The position numbers and the translations under genes are program-made. A DNA stretch of 64,000 nt from Paracholeplasma manati (GTDB taxonomy: Bacteria > Bacillota_I > Bacilli_A > Acholeplasmatales > UBA5453), in assembly GCF_025742995.1 (NCBI RefSeq), contig NZ_JAOVQM010000002.1, forward strand, positions 62,001 to 126,000, read 5' to 3'. Below the pieces are notes generated by a model. That model worked only from the letters and a program-made list of their open reading frames with translations. It was not told where the DNA came from and ran no database searches. Position 1 is the stretch's first letter. Each line of letters begins with the position of its first letter. This document shows positions 51,590 through 61,549 of the stretch, one piece after another.

Positions 51590-53401
51590 ATGCGATTAAT
51601 CAAATTATTAAAAACCGCTAAAGGATTATACATCTTTTTAGTCATCATCATTCTTGTTGTTATGTTTAATCGTTTTACCTATTCCTACGTACCGTTGTTC
51701 ACTCAATATATCATTGATATGTTAGATGTTGGCACCTCTACTGCAAACTTTCCAACATTCGTCACCGATATTTTTGAACAAGGCAGTGACGTCATTCAAA
51801 TCATTTTGATTGTCGCGACTACCATGGTGTTTTATCAAGCGATGAGATTTTCCATGTTATTCGTTGAGGAATATGCCCAAGGGCGTTTTTCCGAAGGGGT
51901 TTCGAAAAAATTAAGAGACCGCCTTTACAATCATATCCAATCTTTAGATTACAGTTTTCACAACAATGCAGATACAGGTGATCTCGTACAAAGAGTCACT
52001 TCAGATATTGAAGCCATGAGTAACTTCTTAGCTAACCGCTTACCGGAGTTCTTTAGACTGATGGCGACCATCACATTTGGAGCGATCCAAATCTACGCCA
52101 TCAGCCCAACCATGGTCTTGATTGCTTTAGGTATGGTTCCAATATCTGCTGCAACCTCGATTTGGTACTTTAAAAAAGTCGATAAATCGTTCAAAGTGAT
52201 TGAAGAATCTGAAGCTAAAATGATGACCGTGATTCAAGAAAACCTAAGCGGTGCGCGTATCGTTAGAGCTTTTGCAAACGAGAAATTCGAGATTGATAAA
52301 CTCGAAAAGGAAAACAAAAATTATAGTGATCATTTCTTACATCTCCAAACCATTTCGTCCAGGTACTGGGGATTTTCAGATATGATCGCAGTTACACAAT
52401 ACTTGGTGACCATTTTAATTGGGGTCATCTTTGTTAGAGAAAACATCGTCATTACCGGTGGGCAAATCATTGCAGTTCTGATGCTTTTAGGGATGCTCAT
52501 TTGGCCGATTAGAGGTCTTGGTAGAATGATTGGTGACTTTGGGCGTGCTTTGGTTGCGACCCAAAGAATTTATGAGCTTCTAGAAAAACCGAGCGAATTC
52601 AACATCAATGGTACATTAACCCCTGAAATTAAGGGTGAAATTGAATTTAGAGATGTTCATTTTAAATTCGCAGATGGCAAAAACAATTTATTGAATGGGG
52701 TCAGTTTCCACGTTCGTCCAGGTCAAACTGTAGCGATCATTGGTAGAACTGGTTCAGGTAAGACCACCGTCATCAATCTATTATCAAGAATGTTAGAAAC
52801 CACTGATGGGGATATCTACATCGATGGGGTTTCTATTAAAGACATCGAAAAACACCATTTGAGAAAACACATGGGTATTGTTTTACAAGATCCATTCTTA
52901 TTTTCTAAAACAGTCTATGAAAATATTGCGATATCCAACCCTAGAACCGAAAAAGGCAATGTCTATAAAGCAGCCCAAATCGCGGCGATTGAAAAAGACA
53001 TTCATACCTTTGAAAAAGGTTACGATACCGTCGTGGGTGAACGTGGAACCACGTTATCAGGCGGTCAAAAACAACGTGTCGCGATTGCGAGAATCTTGGT
53101 TGCGGATAAACCAATCTTGGTCTTTGATGACTCATTATCTGCGGTAGATACAGAAACCGATATGATGATTAGAAGTGCGTTAAAAGACAAAGGTTCGTCT
53201 TCAACGACCATCATCATTACGCACAGAATCACCACTGCGAAAGAAGCGGATTTGATTGTTGTGCTGGAAAATGGTACTGTCTCTGATATTGGAACACACG
53301 CATCCTTGAAAGATAAACCAGGTTTATATCAAAAACTATGGAAAATCCAAGGTGAACTAGAAGCCGAATTTATGAAATTAATAGAGGAGGCGAAATCATG
53401 A
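51590..53401 (+). CDS. ABC exporter half-transporter, degenerate-site subunit
   Basis: 603 residues: a six-helix ABC transmembrane domain (1-320) and a nucleotide-binding domain with Walker A GRTGSGKTTV (near 385), signature LSGGQKQR (near 490) and Walker B ILVFDDSLSAVD. The residue after the Walker B Asp is D514, not the catalytic Glu, as in the degenerate-site subunit of heterodimeric exporters such as BmrC/LmrC. ATG 51590 has SD aaggaggg; the TTG at 51533 is part of the -35. Overlaps the second subunit by ATGA. Confidence 0.92.
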   Translation: MRLIKLLKTAKGLYIFLVIIILVVMFNRFTYSYVPLFTQYIIDMLDVGTSTANFPTFVTDIFEQGSDVIQIILIVATTMVFYQAMRFSMLFVEEYAQGRFSEGVSKKLRDRLYNHIQSLDYSFHNNADTGDLVQRVTSDIEAMSNFLANRLPEFFRLMATITFGAIQIYAISPTMVLIALGMVPISAATSIWYFKKVDKSFKVIEESEAKMMTVIQENLSGARIVRAFANEKFEIDKLEKENKNYSDHFLHLQTISSRYWGFSDMIAVTQYLVTILIGVIFVRENIVITGGQIIAVLMLLGMLIWPIRGLGRMIGDFGRALVATQRIYELLEKPSEFNINGTLTPEIKGEIEFRDVHFKFADGKNNLLNGVSFHVRPGQTVAIIGRTGSGKTTVINLLSRMLETTDGDIYIDGVSIKDIEKHHLRKHMGIVLQDPFLFSKTVYENIAISNPRTEKGNVYKAAQIAAIEKDIHTFEKGYDTVVGERGTTLSGGQKQRVAIARILVADKPILVFDDSLSAVDTETDMMIRSALKDKGSSSTTIIITHRITTAKEADLIVVLENGTVSDIGTHASLKDKPGLYQKLWKIQGELEAEFMKLIEEAKS

Positions 53402-55227
53402 ACTACGAAGAACAAGATTTCCAGACCGAAAAGGTCAATTTAAAAACTTGGAAAAAAATCATTGAAACGGTTTTTAAATCCAAAAAGAATGTCTTCTTAA
53501 TGGTGATGTTCGTTGTGATCTTGTCATTATTAGATGCGGTAACGCCATTGTTAAACCGTTATGCCATCGACGTATTCTTTAGAGAAAAAGAATTTAGTAC
53601 ATTAGTACCATTTGTTATCTTAAACTTTTTGGTTGCTTTAGGTTTTGGTCTTTCGGTTTGGGGATTCATCTATCAAGCCGGTAAAATCGAAGTTGCGGTA
53701 AACTATGAACTTAGAAAACAATCGTTTGAAACCTTACAACGCTTGCCATTTGCGTATTTTGATAAAACCCCTCAGGGTTGGATCATGGCGCGTATGACAT
53801 CAGACTCACGCAAACTAGCCAACGTCATCTCTTGGGGTGTGGTGGACTTATTGTGGAGTTTTGTGGTCATGGTGACCATTTTAATCGTCATGTTCGTTTT
53901 AGAGTGGCGCTTAGCCTTAATTGTCACCACAGCGATTCCTGTGATGGCGCTGGTTGCGTGGTATTTTAGAAAGAGAATACTCGTTCATTACCGTGAAGCG
54001 AGAAAGATTAACTCACAAGTGACTGCGTCTTATAACGAATCTTTTATGGGGGCGAAAACCACCAAGAGTTTGGCCATTGAAGCTGAAAACTACGATGAAT
54101 TCAATGCGAAAACAGGCTTATTGAGACGTGCGAACGTTAAAGCTGTGTTTTTCCAATCGATATTTAGTCCAATCATGTTGTTGATTTCATACATCGTGAT
54201 TGCGTTCGTGTCTGTACAAGGTGGTAATGAAGTACTTAAATTGGCCATCTCTGTCGGTACACTGTATGCATTTATCGAATATTCGGTTCGATTCTTCGAA
54301 CCCATCATGCAAATCTCGCGTATTTTGGCTCAGTTCCAACAAGCCCAAGCGAGTGCTGAACGTGTCATTCAATTGATTGAAACAAAACCTGAAATTACGG
54401 ATAGTCCAGAAGTGGTTGAAAAATATGGGGATTTGTTAAACCCGAAATACGATCAATGGGAACCGATTGAAGGGGATGTCGAGTTTAAAGATGTAACCTT
54501 CCATTATTTGGAAAATGAAATCATCCTTCAAAACTTTAATTTAAAGGTTAAAAAGGGCACATCAGTAGCGTTGGTAGGTCATACCGGTTCCGGTAAAACC
54601 ACCATCATTAACTTGTTATCGCGTTTCTATGAACCGAAACAAGGGGAAATCCTCATCGATGGTGTCAACTATAAAGAACGCAGTATGCATTGGCTCCATA
54701 AGCGCTTGGGTTATGTATTACAAACCCCTCACTTATTCTCTGGTACCATCATGGAAAACATCCGTTATGGCCGTTTAGATGCGACAGATGAACAAGTGAT
54801 TGAAGCTGCCAAAGCGATTGGTGCGGATGAATTCATCTCACAATTGGATAAAGGCTATCTCAGTGAAGTTGGTGAAGGTGGTAACAAGCTATCCACTGGT
54901 CAAAAACAACTGATCAGTTTTGCAAGAGCCATTCTCGCAGACCCACGATTGCTCATCCTCGATGAAGCAACCTCATCGATTGACTCGGAATCCGAACAAA
55001 TCATTCAACAAGCCACCGATCAACTATTGAAGGGAAGAACCTCATTCATCGTTGCACACCGTTTGTCCACGATTGTGAAGAGTGACCTCATCGTTTATCT
55101 ATCGGGTGGAAAAATCATTGAACAAGGGGATCACCGTACCCTACTTGAAAAACGCGGTGCCTATTTTGAATTGTATAAACGTCAATTTTTAACAGAACAA
55201 CAAGAAAAGATGGAAAAAGCATTATAA
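53398..55227 (+). CDS. ABC exporter half-transporter, catalytic-site subunit
   Basis: 609 residues, TM domain (about 30-330) and NBD with Walker A GHTGSGKTTI, signature LSTGQKQL (second Gly replaced by Thr) and Walker B LLILDEATSSID with the catalytic Glu at 523. This complements the partner: consensus Walker B here with LSGGQ there gives one active and one degenerate ATP site. Predicted multidrug, lipid or peptide export; no leader peptidase domain. Followed by a strong terminator. Confidence 0.92.
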   Translation: MNYEEQDFQTEKVNLKTWKKIIETVFKSKKNVFLMVMFVVILSLLDAVTPLLNRYAIDVFFREKEFSTLVPFVILNFLVALGFGLSVWGFIYQAGKIEVAVNYELRKQSFETLQRLPFAYFDKTPQGWIMARMTSDSRKLANVISWGVVDLLWSFVVMVTILIVMFVLEWRLALIVTTAIPVMALVAWYFRKRILVHYREARKINSQVTASYNESFMGAKTTKSLAIEAENYDEFNAKTGLLRRANVKAVFFQSIFSPIMLLISYIVIAFVSVQGGNEVLKLAISVGTLYAFIEYSVRFFEPIMQISRILAQFQQAQASAERVIQLIETKPEITDSPEVVEKYGDLLNPKYDQWEPIEGDVEFKDVTFHYLENEIILQNFNLKVKKGTSVALVGHTGSGKTTIINLLSRFYEPKQGEILIDGVNYKERSMHWLHKRLGYVLQTPHLFSGTIMENIRYGRLDATDEQVIEAAKAIGADEFISQLDKGYLSEVGEGGNKLSTGQKQLISFARAILADPRLLILDEATSSIDSESEQIIQQATDQLLKGRTSFIVAHRLSTIVKSDLIVYLSGGKIIEQGDHRTLLEKRGAYFELYKRQFLTEQQEKMEKAL

Positions 55228-55232
55228 CGATC

Positions 55233-55268
55233 AAGCCGAGTCATTTAGACTTGGCTTTTTCTTTTTTT
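55233..55268 (+). terminator. Terminator of the ABC exporter operon
   Basis: 10-bp stem (55233-55242 with 55248-55257, one G-U), 5-base loop, T-rich tail. Confidence 0.9.
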
Positions 55269-55307
55269 AGCTTAGATGTTGGTATGTATTGAATGGTGAT
55301 CAATTGA

Positions 55308-56666
55308 ATGAAAAAATGTTGGATTTTATTAAGTGTTTGGATGATTTTTCAAATCAAATTACAGGCCAATACGGCCTTTTTTACCTGGTATAACACGGAA
55401 ATCAACATCCCACTAGGGGACCCATTAGAACCCTATGTACAGATGCCTTACGCAACCCTCAATCCCCCAAACGAAGACCCCAATATTTACTATGAACGGA
55501 ATGGGGTTAATTATACCTATCAATCGGTGATTCAAACACATGTGGTAAAAACCTATCGAATCGACTTCAAAGTTTACTCCCCCAAATACCGAATCACCTC
55601 GATTCAAACCATCACTTTTAAGGTAATCGATCAAATCGCACCTACATTCAGCGCATTACCTATGTTTGAAATACCGGTATACGCGACTTCGGTGAATTAT
55701 ACCTTGGGTGTTCGTTATGAAGATAACTACACCCCAGTCAATCAACTCATTTTATCCATCGATAGTAATGCAGTCAACCTTAATCAAGTGGGTTTATATC
55801 CTGTCATGTTTACGTTATCAGATACCTCTGGGAATACAACACAAGCCATGACTTATGTCAGAGTACGGGACTATTACGCACCGATGATTACACAAATAAA
55901 ACCCCTCATTTTAGACCCCAATAGCGTATTTGAGTTATCCGATTATTTCTTGATGAAAGATAACTATGACGCGTTTGTTTCTATATGGATTCACGATGAA
56001 TATGTGGATTATACACGATTAGGTAATTATCCAATCACCATCGAGGTTTATGATTCAAGTGGAAATATGAACCAAATTGAAACAACCCTTACCATCGAAG
56101 ACCGAACCCCACCAGATTTGGTGTTGTTATCGAATCAGGTTACCTTGTCATGGAATGAACCCTATGAATTAAAGGACTTGATATTAAAAGTCAAAGATAA
56201 TTACAGTCATTTAACCGTCGATGATGTTCAAATAACTACCGATTTAGATCTTACAACCGTGGGTTTTTATGAAGCGCTGTTTGAAATCACAGATGAAGCA
56301 GGATTAAAAACCAGTCACTTAGTGACACTGTATGTGACATATAAAAAACAACCGGAACTCATCTTTGAGCCCCTAGTTATCGAATTGAATGAAGCGTATG
56401 ATTTGATGACAGGTATCCAAATTAATCATCCATTTGATGTCAACATCATGGTTTATGATTCTAATGTACAGATGAAATCAGGCATCTATGAGGTGGTATA
56501 CCTCTGTTCAGATATCTATGGGAATCACGCCATCTTTACCCGTACTGTAACCGTCCAAGGTGAAACCAATCAACAAACACTATGGACTACGATTGTGATT
56601 GGTTTACTGTTTTTGGGTATAACGGGTGGTGGATTCATTTGGTTTTGGAAAAAAAGAACAACTTAG
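55308..56666 (+). CDS. Surface protein with Ig-like repeats and C-terminal membrane anchor
   Basis: 452 residues. N-terminal signal peptide (1-20, without lipobox), then four beta-rich units of about 75-80 residues starting near DQIAPTFSAL (108), RDYYAPMITQI (187), EDRTPPDLVL (264) and KKQPELIFEP (345); the linker P-x-[FIL] after D/E-x-x-[AP]P and the phrase SDTSGN/YDSSGN are typical of bacterial Ig-like (HYR/DUF5011-like) domains. A TM helix (about 425-445) and KKRTT end anchor it with repeats outside. Probably adhesion or structural; no enzyme motif seen. Confidence 0.75.
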   Translation: MKKCWILLSVWMIFQIKLQANTAFFTWYNTEINIPLGDPLEPYVQMPYATLNPPNEDPNIYYERNGVNYTYQSVIQTHVVKTYRIDFKVYSPKYRITSIQTITFKVIDQIAPTFSALPMFEIPVYATSVNYTLGVRYEDNYTPVNQLILSIDSNAVNLNQVGLYPVMFTLSDTSGNTTQAMTYVRVRDYYAPMITQIKPLILDPNSVFELSDYFLMKDNYDAFVSIWIHDEYVDYTRLGNYPITIEVYDSSGNMNQIETTLTIEDRTPPDLVLLSNQVTLSWNEPYELKDLILKVKDNYSHLTVDDVQITTDLDLTTVGFYEALFEITDEAGLKTSHLVTLYVTYKKQPELIFEPLVIELNEAYDLMTGIQINHPFDVNIMVYDSNVQMKSGIYEVVYLCSDIYGNHAIFTRTVTVQGETNQQTLWTTIVIGLLFLGITGGGFIWFWKKRTT

Positions 56667-56668
56667 TA

Positions 56669-56677
56669 TGTTATACT
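56669..56677 (+). promoter_or_regulatory. Extended -10 promoter of dnaE
   Basis: TGTTATACT, 20 bases before the dnaE start and just after the stop of the surface protein gene. Confidence 0.5.
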
Positions 56678-56697
56678 AGGTAATAGGATGTGATGGT

Positions 56698-59661
56698 ATG
56701 AAGGGTTGTATTGGCCTTCAAAGTGAATACAGTTTATTGAATAGTACCATTCGGTTAGAAACCTTGTTTGAAGACCTCAAACATCGTGGCTACGACACGG
56801 TATTTTTATCCGATGATAATAACTTATACGCGAGCTATAAGTTTTTTTCCGTACCCACAGACCTTAAACGCATCTTAGGTATGCGTCTTAGTATTATTCA
56901 TTTAGAACAAGCCACCACCATTTACGCTTACGCTACCACCCAAAAAGGACATCAAAACCTCATCATTTTATCGAGTTTATTACAACTCTCAAAACAAAAA
57001 GCAGTCGATATGAATGACCTCATCAAATACCAAGAAGACCTTATTTTCATCAGTGCTGGATACGCATCTGACATCGATCAAGCCATTTTAAAGAAGGATT
57101 TGAACGATGCGAGAAGAAGAATTGAATCGTACCGTTATTTACTCAAACAGTTTTACTTGGGTTTAATGGTTCAAACCCTCAAAATGGAAATTGAGGTTGC
57201 ACCTACGATTAAGGCGTTATCTAATGAATACAAAATCGATATGTTACCGCTACATCAAGCCAACTATTTAGATGAAGTAGAAGCGTATGATGCATTGATT
57301 AAAATTGAACACAGTGAACGCGTTCGTTACGACGAAGGCGATTTTAGTCTACCAAGTTTTGAACAACTCAAACAAAGTTTTAGCGAATATACCAGTGTGT
57401 TTAATACCGTCGAATCGGTATTTTCGAAGATAGATTTCGTCCCAGAAAAGGTGACATTTAAACTACCAAACCCACTCGAACCGGGAATATCTTCGAAAGC
57501 CTATCTCCAAGACCTTTGTGAAGTCGGCTTATCGATTAGACATAAGAAACAACCGTTAAAACACCCAGAAGTCTATAAAGAACGCCTTCAATATGAATTA
57601 TCTGTGATCGATAAAATGGGATATAACAACTACTTTTTGGTCGTTTGGGATTTTGTCAAATATGCCAAAAAAGAAGGTATCATGGTTGGTCCAGGGAGAG
57701 GTTCAGCTGCGGGGTCTTTGGTATCTTTTGCCTTGGGTATCACCGATGTGGACCCGATCAAATATGATTTGTTATTTGAACGCTTTTTAAACCCAGAACG
57801 CATCAGCATGCCAGATATCGATTTAGACTTTCCAGACAACAAACGAGACGATGTCATCCGATATGTTCAAGCCAAATATGGCAAACACCATGTGGTTTCT
57901 ATTACAACCTTTGGTACTTTTCAAGTTAAAAGTTCCATTAGAGACATCTGTCGAACCCAAGGTCTTTCAGTAGCCGATACCAATCGTACTGTGAAACTCG
58001 CGACAGAAGCTTATGAAATTACCGACCCTAAAACACTACATATCCTTAAACTTGCACAAGCCATTGAAGGTCTCCCAAGACATACAGGCACTCACGCCGC
58101 AGGCATCATTTTATCTTCAGTCGATTTATCACGCATCATCCCACTACAAAGCGGTTCTTCTGAGTTGTATCAATCTCAGCTTGAAGCAGAAGATTTGGAA
58201 AAAATGGGTTTATTAAAAATCGATTTTTTAGGCATTCGAAACCTTCAAATCATCAAAGAAACCCTCGGTTTGATTGAACAAAAAAACATCAAACTCGATT
58301 TGTATAATCTCCCACTCAATGACACCAAGACTTTCGAACTATTGTCACGCGCCGATACAGTAGGTGTGTTTCAACTCGAATCGATAGGTATGAAACGTGT
58401 CTTAACAAAACTCAAACCCAATCAATTTGAAGACTTGGTTGCGATATTGGCATTGTTTAGACCAGGTCCGATGGACAACATCGATGTGTACATTGAACGT
58501 CGTGCGGGTCAAAAATTTGACTACATCGATGAAGAACTCAAAGACATCTTAGCCCCAACCTATGGGATCATCATTTACCAAGAACAAATCATGAAAATCG
58601 CGTCTAAATTCGCGAATTATACGCTCGCAGAAGCGGATCTACTCAGACGTGGGGTCTCCAAAAAAGATAAAGACATCCTCGAAAATGAACGTGTCAAATT
58701 CATTCAAAAAGCTGTTAACAATCACAAATCAGAGGCTTTAGCTATCAAGATTTATGATTATATTTTGAAGTTTGCTCTCTATGGTTTTAATCGCAGTCAC
58801 TCAGTCGCTTACGCGATGGTAGCCTATCAAATGGCTTATCTCAAGGCACACCATTTTGACGCATTTATGACGGTTTTACTGACTTCAATCGCGAGCAATA
58901 CAGACCAAGTGGTTGACTATATTGGAAAGCTCAAAGAAAAGGGCATAAAAGTATTGAAACCCAATATCCAAGTCTCAGCTTTTGAGTTTATCTTGACCGA
59001 CCAAGGGATCATTTATCCCCTGATCGCGATAAAAAATATTGGCACTCAAACCGTCACTAAAATTGTTGAAGAAAGACAACAAGGCCCATTTAAGGATTTT
59101 GATGACTTTAAAAAACGATTATCAAATGACCTTAACGATAAAATCATCGAAGCTTTGATTTTCTCCGGTGCACTCGATGTCTTCGGATTAAACAAACATA
59201 CATTGTATGAAAATCGTCAAATGATTCATAAAGATTATGAGCTGTTTGTCTCTGATATCGTGATGAAAACCTTTGATGAATACCCAAATGATGTCTTAAT
59301 CGAAAAGGAAAAAGCCGCATTGGGCTTCAATTTATCCATCACACCGGTCTCGATCTATGAAGATTTGATGAAACAACATCAACTCAAACCGCTCTCTGAT
59401 ATTGACCATACAGTTCGCACCATTGGTTTGGTAAAACGTATAAAAGTCATTCAAACCAAACAAGGTAAAGACATGGCATTCATCGAGGTATCTGATGGAC
59501 AAACCACTTTAGATGTCACCGTATTTCCTGAAGTGTATGCGAAGTATGGATCGATGCTAAGCCAAAAAGACCCACTCATTTTAACCATCGAACCCAATCA
59601 GTACGATGGTAAAAAATACATTCTCATTCGAACGGAGAACATCCCTGATGCAAAACCTTAA
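56698..59661 (+). CDS. dnaE: DNA polymerase III alpha subunit, DnaE type
   Basis: 987 residues. The polymerase core has GPGRGSAAGSLVSFALGI and the catalytic Asp pair in MPDIDLDFPD (D373/D375), KIDFLGIRNL for the third Asp, then an HhH and C-terminal OB domain. The N-terminal PHP domain is degenerate: the HxHxH of active PHP domains aligns with C-I-G-L-Q before SEYSLL, so no zinc site. Low-GC Gram-positives use PolC plus DnaE, so this is likely the lagging-strand/primer-extending enzyme. Length is below the usual 1100. Confidence 0.93.
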   Translation: MKGCIGLQSEYSLLNSTIRLETLFEDLKHRGYDTVFLSDDNNLYASYKFFSVPTDLKRILGMRLSIIHLEQATTIYAYATTQKGHQNLIILSSLLQLSKQKAVDMNDLIKYQEDLIFISAGYASDIDQAILKKDLNDARRRIESYRYLLKQFYLGLMVQTLKMEIEVAPTIKALSNEYKIDMLPLHQANYLDEVEAYDALIKIEHSERVRYDEGDFSLPSFEQLKQSFSEYTSVFNTVESVFSKIDFVPEKVTFKLPNPLEPGISSKAYLQDLCEVGLSIRHKKQPLKHPEVYKERLQYELSVIDKMGYNNYFLVVWDFVKYAKKEGIMVGPGRGSAAGSLVSFALGITDVDPIKYDLLFERFLNPERISMPDIDLDFPDNKRDDVIRYVQAKYGKHHVVSITTFGTFQVKSSIRDICRTQGLSVADTNRTVKLATEAYEITDPKTLHILKLAQAIEGLPRHTGTHAAGIILSSVDLSRIIPLQSGSSELYQSQLEAEDLEKMGLLKIDFLGIRNLQIIKETLGLIEQKNIKLDLYNLPLNDTKTFELLSRADTVGVFQLESIGMKRVLTKLKPNQFEDLVAILALFRPGPMDNIDVYIERRAGQKFDYIDEELKDILAPTYGIIIYQEQIMKIASKFANYTLAEADLLRRGVSKKDKDILENERVKFIQKAVNNHKSEALAIKIYDYILKFALYGFNRSHSVAYAMVAYQMAYLKAHHFDAFMTVLLTSIASNTDQVVDYIGKLKEKGIKVLKPNIQVSAFEFILTDQGIIYPLIAIKNIGTQTVTKIVEERQQGPFKDFDDFKKRLSNDLNDKIIEALIFSGALDVFGLNKHTLYENRQMIHKDYELFVSDIVMKTFDEYPNDVLIEKEKAALGFNLSITPVSIYEDLMKQHQLKPLSDIDHTVRTIGLVKRIKVIQTKQGKDMAFIEVSDGQTTLDVTVFPEVYAKYGSMLSQKDPLILTIEPNQYDGKKYILIRTENIPDAKP

Positions 59662-60421
59662 GCTGAACACCGATAATTACATCTCGTTTCATTTCATCGA
59701 TGATCAAAAAAGACCCTTTGTTTTAATCGCCCCAGGTGGCGGTTATCAAAGGACATCTCCAAGAGAAGCAGAACCGATTGCGAAAGCATTTAATGAAAAA
59801 GGCTATCACGCAGGGATCATTTATTATCGAGAAACGCTTTTACAATACCCAGATACGGTCGATGAATTGGCTTCATTCGTTCAAGTGATTACATCCGATT
59901 CAACCTATCCGATTGATTTAAATGCATTCATTCTTTGTGGGTTCTCCAGTGGGGGACACTACATGGCAAGCCTAGGCGTATTTCACCATCAATACCCTGG
60001 ACTCATTCAACCTAAAGCCATGATTTTAGCATATCCAGTAATTACAGGAAAAGTTGGATTTGCCCATGAGGATTCGATTGAACGTCTTTATGGTGAGATT
60101 ACTGAGGATAACAGACAACGCTTCTCACTGGAAAATCACGTCACCAATTTAACACCTGAAACGTTCTTATTTCACACGATGGATGACCAATCTGTTAAAG
60201 TCGAAAACAGCTTGTTTTTCATGCAAGCCTTGAGAAATCATGGGGTAATGGTGGACTGTCATTTGTACCACAGTGGGGTTCATGGATTATCCTTGGGTAC
60301 CCAAACTGTGGTTACTGATGCATATCGTTCTAACCCAGCTGCTTACGAAGCCATCCATAAACACAACCAAACTTGGTTTAACTTAGCCATTTCCTTCTTG
60401 GATTTCAGACTAAAAAAATAG
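59648..60421 (+). CDS. Alpha/beta-hydrolase, acetyl esterase/lipase-like
   Basis: 257 residues. Oxyanion segment IAPGGGYQRTS, nucleophile elbow LCGFSSGGHYMA (GxSxG), Asp in MDDQSV and His in SGVHGLSLG give a full triad. Resembles acetylxylan/acetyl esterases of the BD-FAE/Axe2-like group; substrate unknown. ATG 59648 has cggag 10 bases upstream; the longer frame from 59606 is inside dnaE without an SD. Overlaps the end of dnaE by 14 bases. Confidence 0.83.
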   Translation: MQNLKLNTDNYISFHFIDDQKRPFVLIAPGGGYQRTSPREAEPIAKAFNEKGYHAGIIYYRETLLQYPDTVDELASFVQVITSDSTYPIDLNAFILCGFSSGGHYMASLGVFHHQYPGLIQPKAMILAYPVITGKVGFAHEDSIERLYGEITEDNRQRFSLENHVTNLTPETFLFHTMDDQSVKVENSLFFMQALRNHGVMVDCHLYHSGVHGLSLGTQTVVTDAYRSNPAAYEAIHKHNQTWFNLAISFLDFRLKK

Positions 60422-60448
60422 CGTAGCCGTCGAGCTACGCTTTATTTT
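60412..60448. terminator. Bidirectional terminator between esterase and antiporter genes
   Basis: Perfect 8-bp stem (60420-60427 with 60434-60441) with an A-run to the left and T-run to the right, serving both convergent genes. Confidence 0.88.
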
Positions 60449-61440
60449 TATGCTTGTGGACTGTCTCTAAGGATAATGTAAGTCAAATAACTGATATAAG
60501 ACATGACTAAGAAGAAACCTTCTAAGCGACTAATCTTTCGATTGGATAATGAGAATAGGAAGACTGCAGCGGTTAAACCGATGAGGATGTAGATATCAAT
60601 GATCGCTGTTTGGTTCAGTGCAATCGGGTTAATGAATGCACTCGCACCTAAAATAAATGCGATATTAAAGATATTTGAACCGATGATGTTCCCCATGGAA
60701 ATTTCGGATTCTTTCTTCGCTGCCGCAACCACGGATGTGACCAATTCAGGTAAAGAAGTACCCACGGAAACGATGGTTAAACCAACCAACCATTCGGACA
60801 TGCCGAGTTCTAACGCAATCGTTCTCGCGCCATTGGTGACCATAATCCCTCCACCAACGATGCCTGCCATCCCAATCAATGTGATTGGAATTGCCATTTT
60901 AATGCTATACTTAGCGACTTTTTCAACTTCATCCGCATGTGTAACCACTTGTGTGTTGAGTTCATTCATCGCTTTCGCGTCTTTCAATATAAAGAACATG
61001 AACGAAGCTAGGATGAATAATAGAATGGCCGCTTCAAATCGTAAAATGAAATAAGGGGATGTGCCTGCGAAGAAATAGTACATCGGAACCAATAAAACCA
61101 CCGCGATGAGGGCGAATGGGAAATCTCTACGAATTAAGTCATCGTGAACCACTTGAGGCAGTACCAAGGATGCTAGTCCTAGGATGAGCGCTAAATTGAA
61201 AATATTCGATCCGATGATGTTTCCAAATGATACGTCATCCGCACCAGATAATGCAGATGTGATACTCACAGCCGCTTCAGGCAACGATGTCCCAAACGCG
61301 ACGACCGTTAAACCGATGATGAGTGAAGATATTTTAAAAAACTTTGCAATGGAAGATGCCCCATCGACGAAGAAATCTGCGCCTTTGACCAAAATAACAA
61401 AGCCGGCCAACAAAAGCATGAACGCCCAAAATAGTGTCAT
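60448..61440 (-). CDS. Calcium/sodium antiporter, CaCA family (YrbG-like)
   Basis: 330 residues, about 10 TM helices. Both alpha repeats are obvious: GTSLPEAAVSITSA with GNIIGSNIFNLALILG, and GTSLPELVTSVVAA with GNIIGSNIFNIAFILG; their Glu residues coordinate the ions. Exports Ca2+ in exchange for Na+ (or H+). ATG 61440 is preceded by aaaggag; the frame extends to 61473 but that ATG overlaps the -10 (TATAAT on the minus strand, 61472-61477). Confidence 0.92.
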   Translation of the reverse strand: MTLFWAFMLLLAGFVILVKGADFFVDGASSIAKFFKISSLIIGLTVVAFGTSLPEAAVSITSALSGADDVSFGNIIGSNIFNLALILGLASLVLPQVVHDDLIRRDFPFALIAVVLLVPMYYFFAGTSPYFILRFEAAILLFILASFMFFILKDAKAMNELNTQVVTHADEVEKVAKYSIKMAIPITLIGMAGIVGGGIMVTNGARTIALELGMSEWLVGLTIVSVGTSLPELVTSVVAAAKKESEISMGNIIGSNIFNIAFILGASAFINPIALNQTAIIDIYILIGLTAAVFLFSLSNRKISRLEGFFLVMSYISYLTYIILRDSPQA

Positions 61441-61509
61441 AAGTGTGAACTCCTTTTTTCTTACTTTAACCATTATACAACAGATTGATATTTTTAGGCA
61501 TTCAAAAAC

Positions 61510-61543
61510 AAAAAAAGGTTACCCAAATTTTTGGATAACCTTT
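61510..61543 (-). terminator. Terminator of the PPi-type PFK gene
   Basis: About 11-bp stem (61514-61524 with 61533-61543, one G-U), T7 tail on the minus strand. Confidence 0.85.
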
Positions 61544-61549
61544 AACGGA

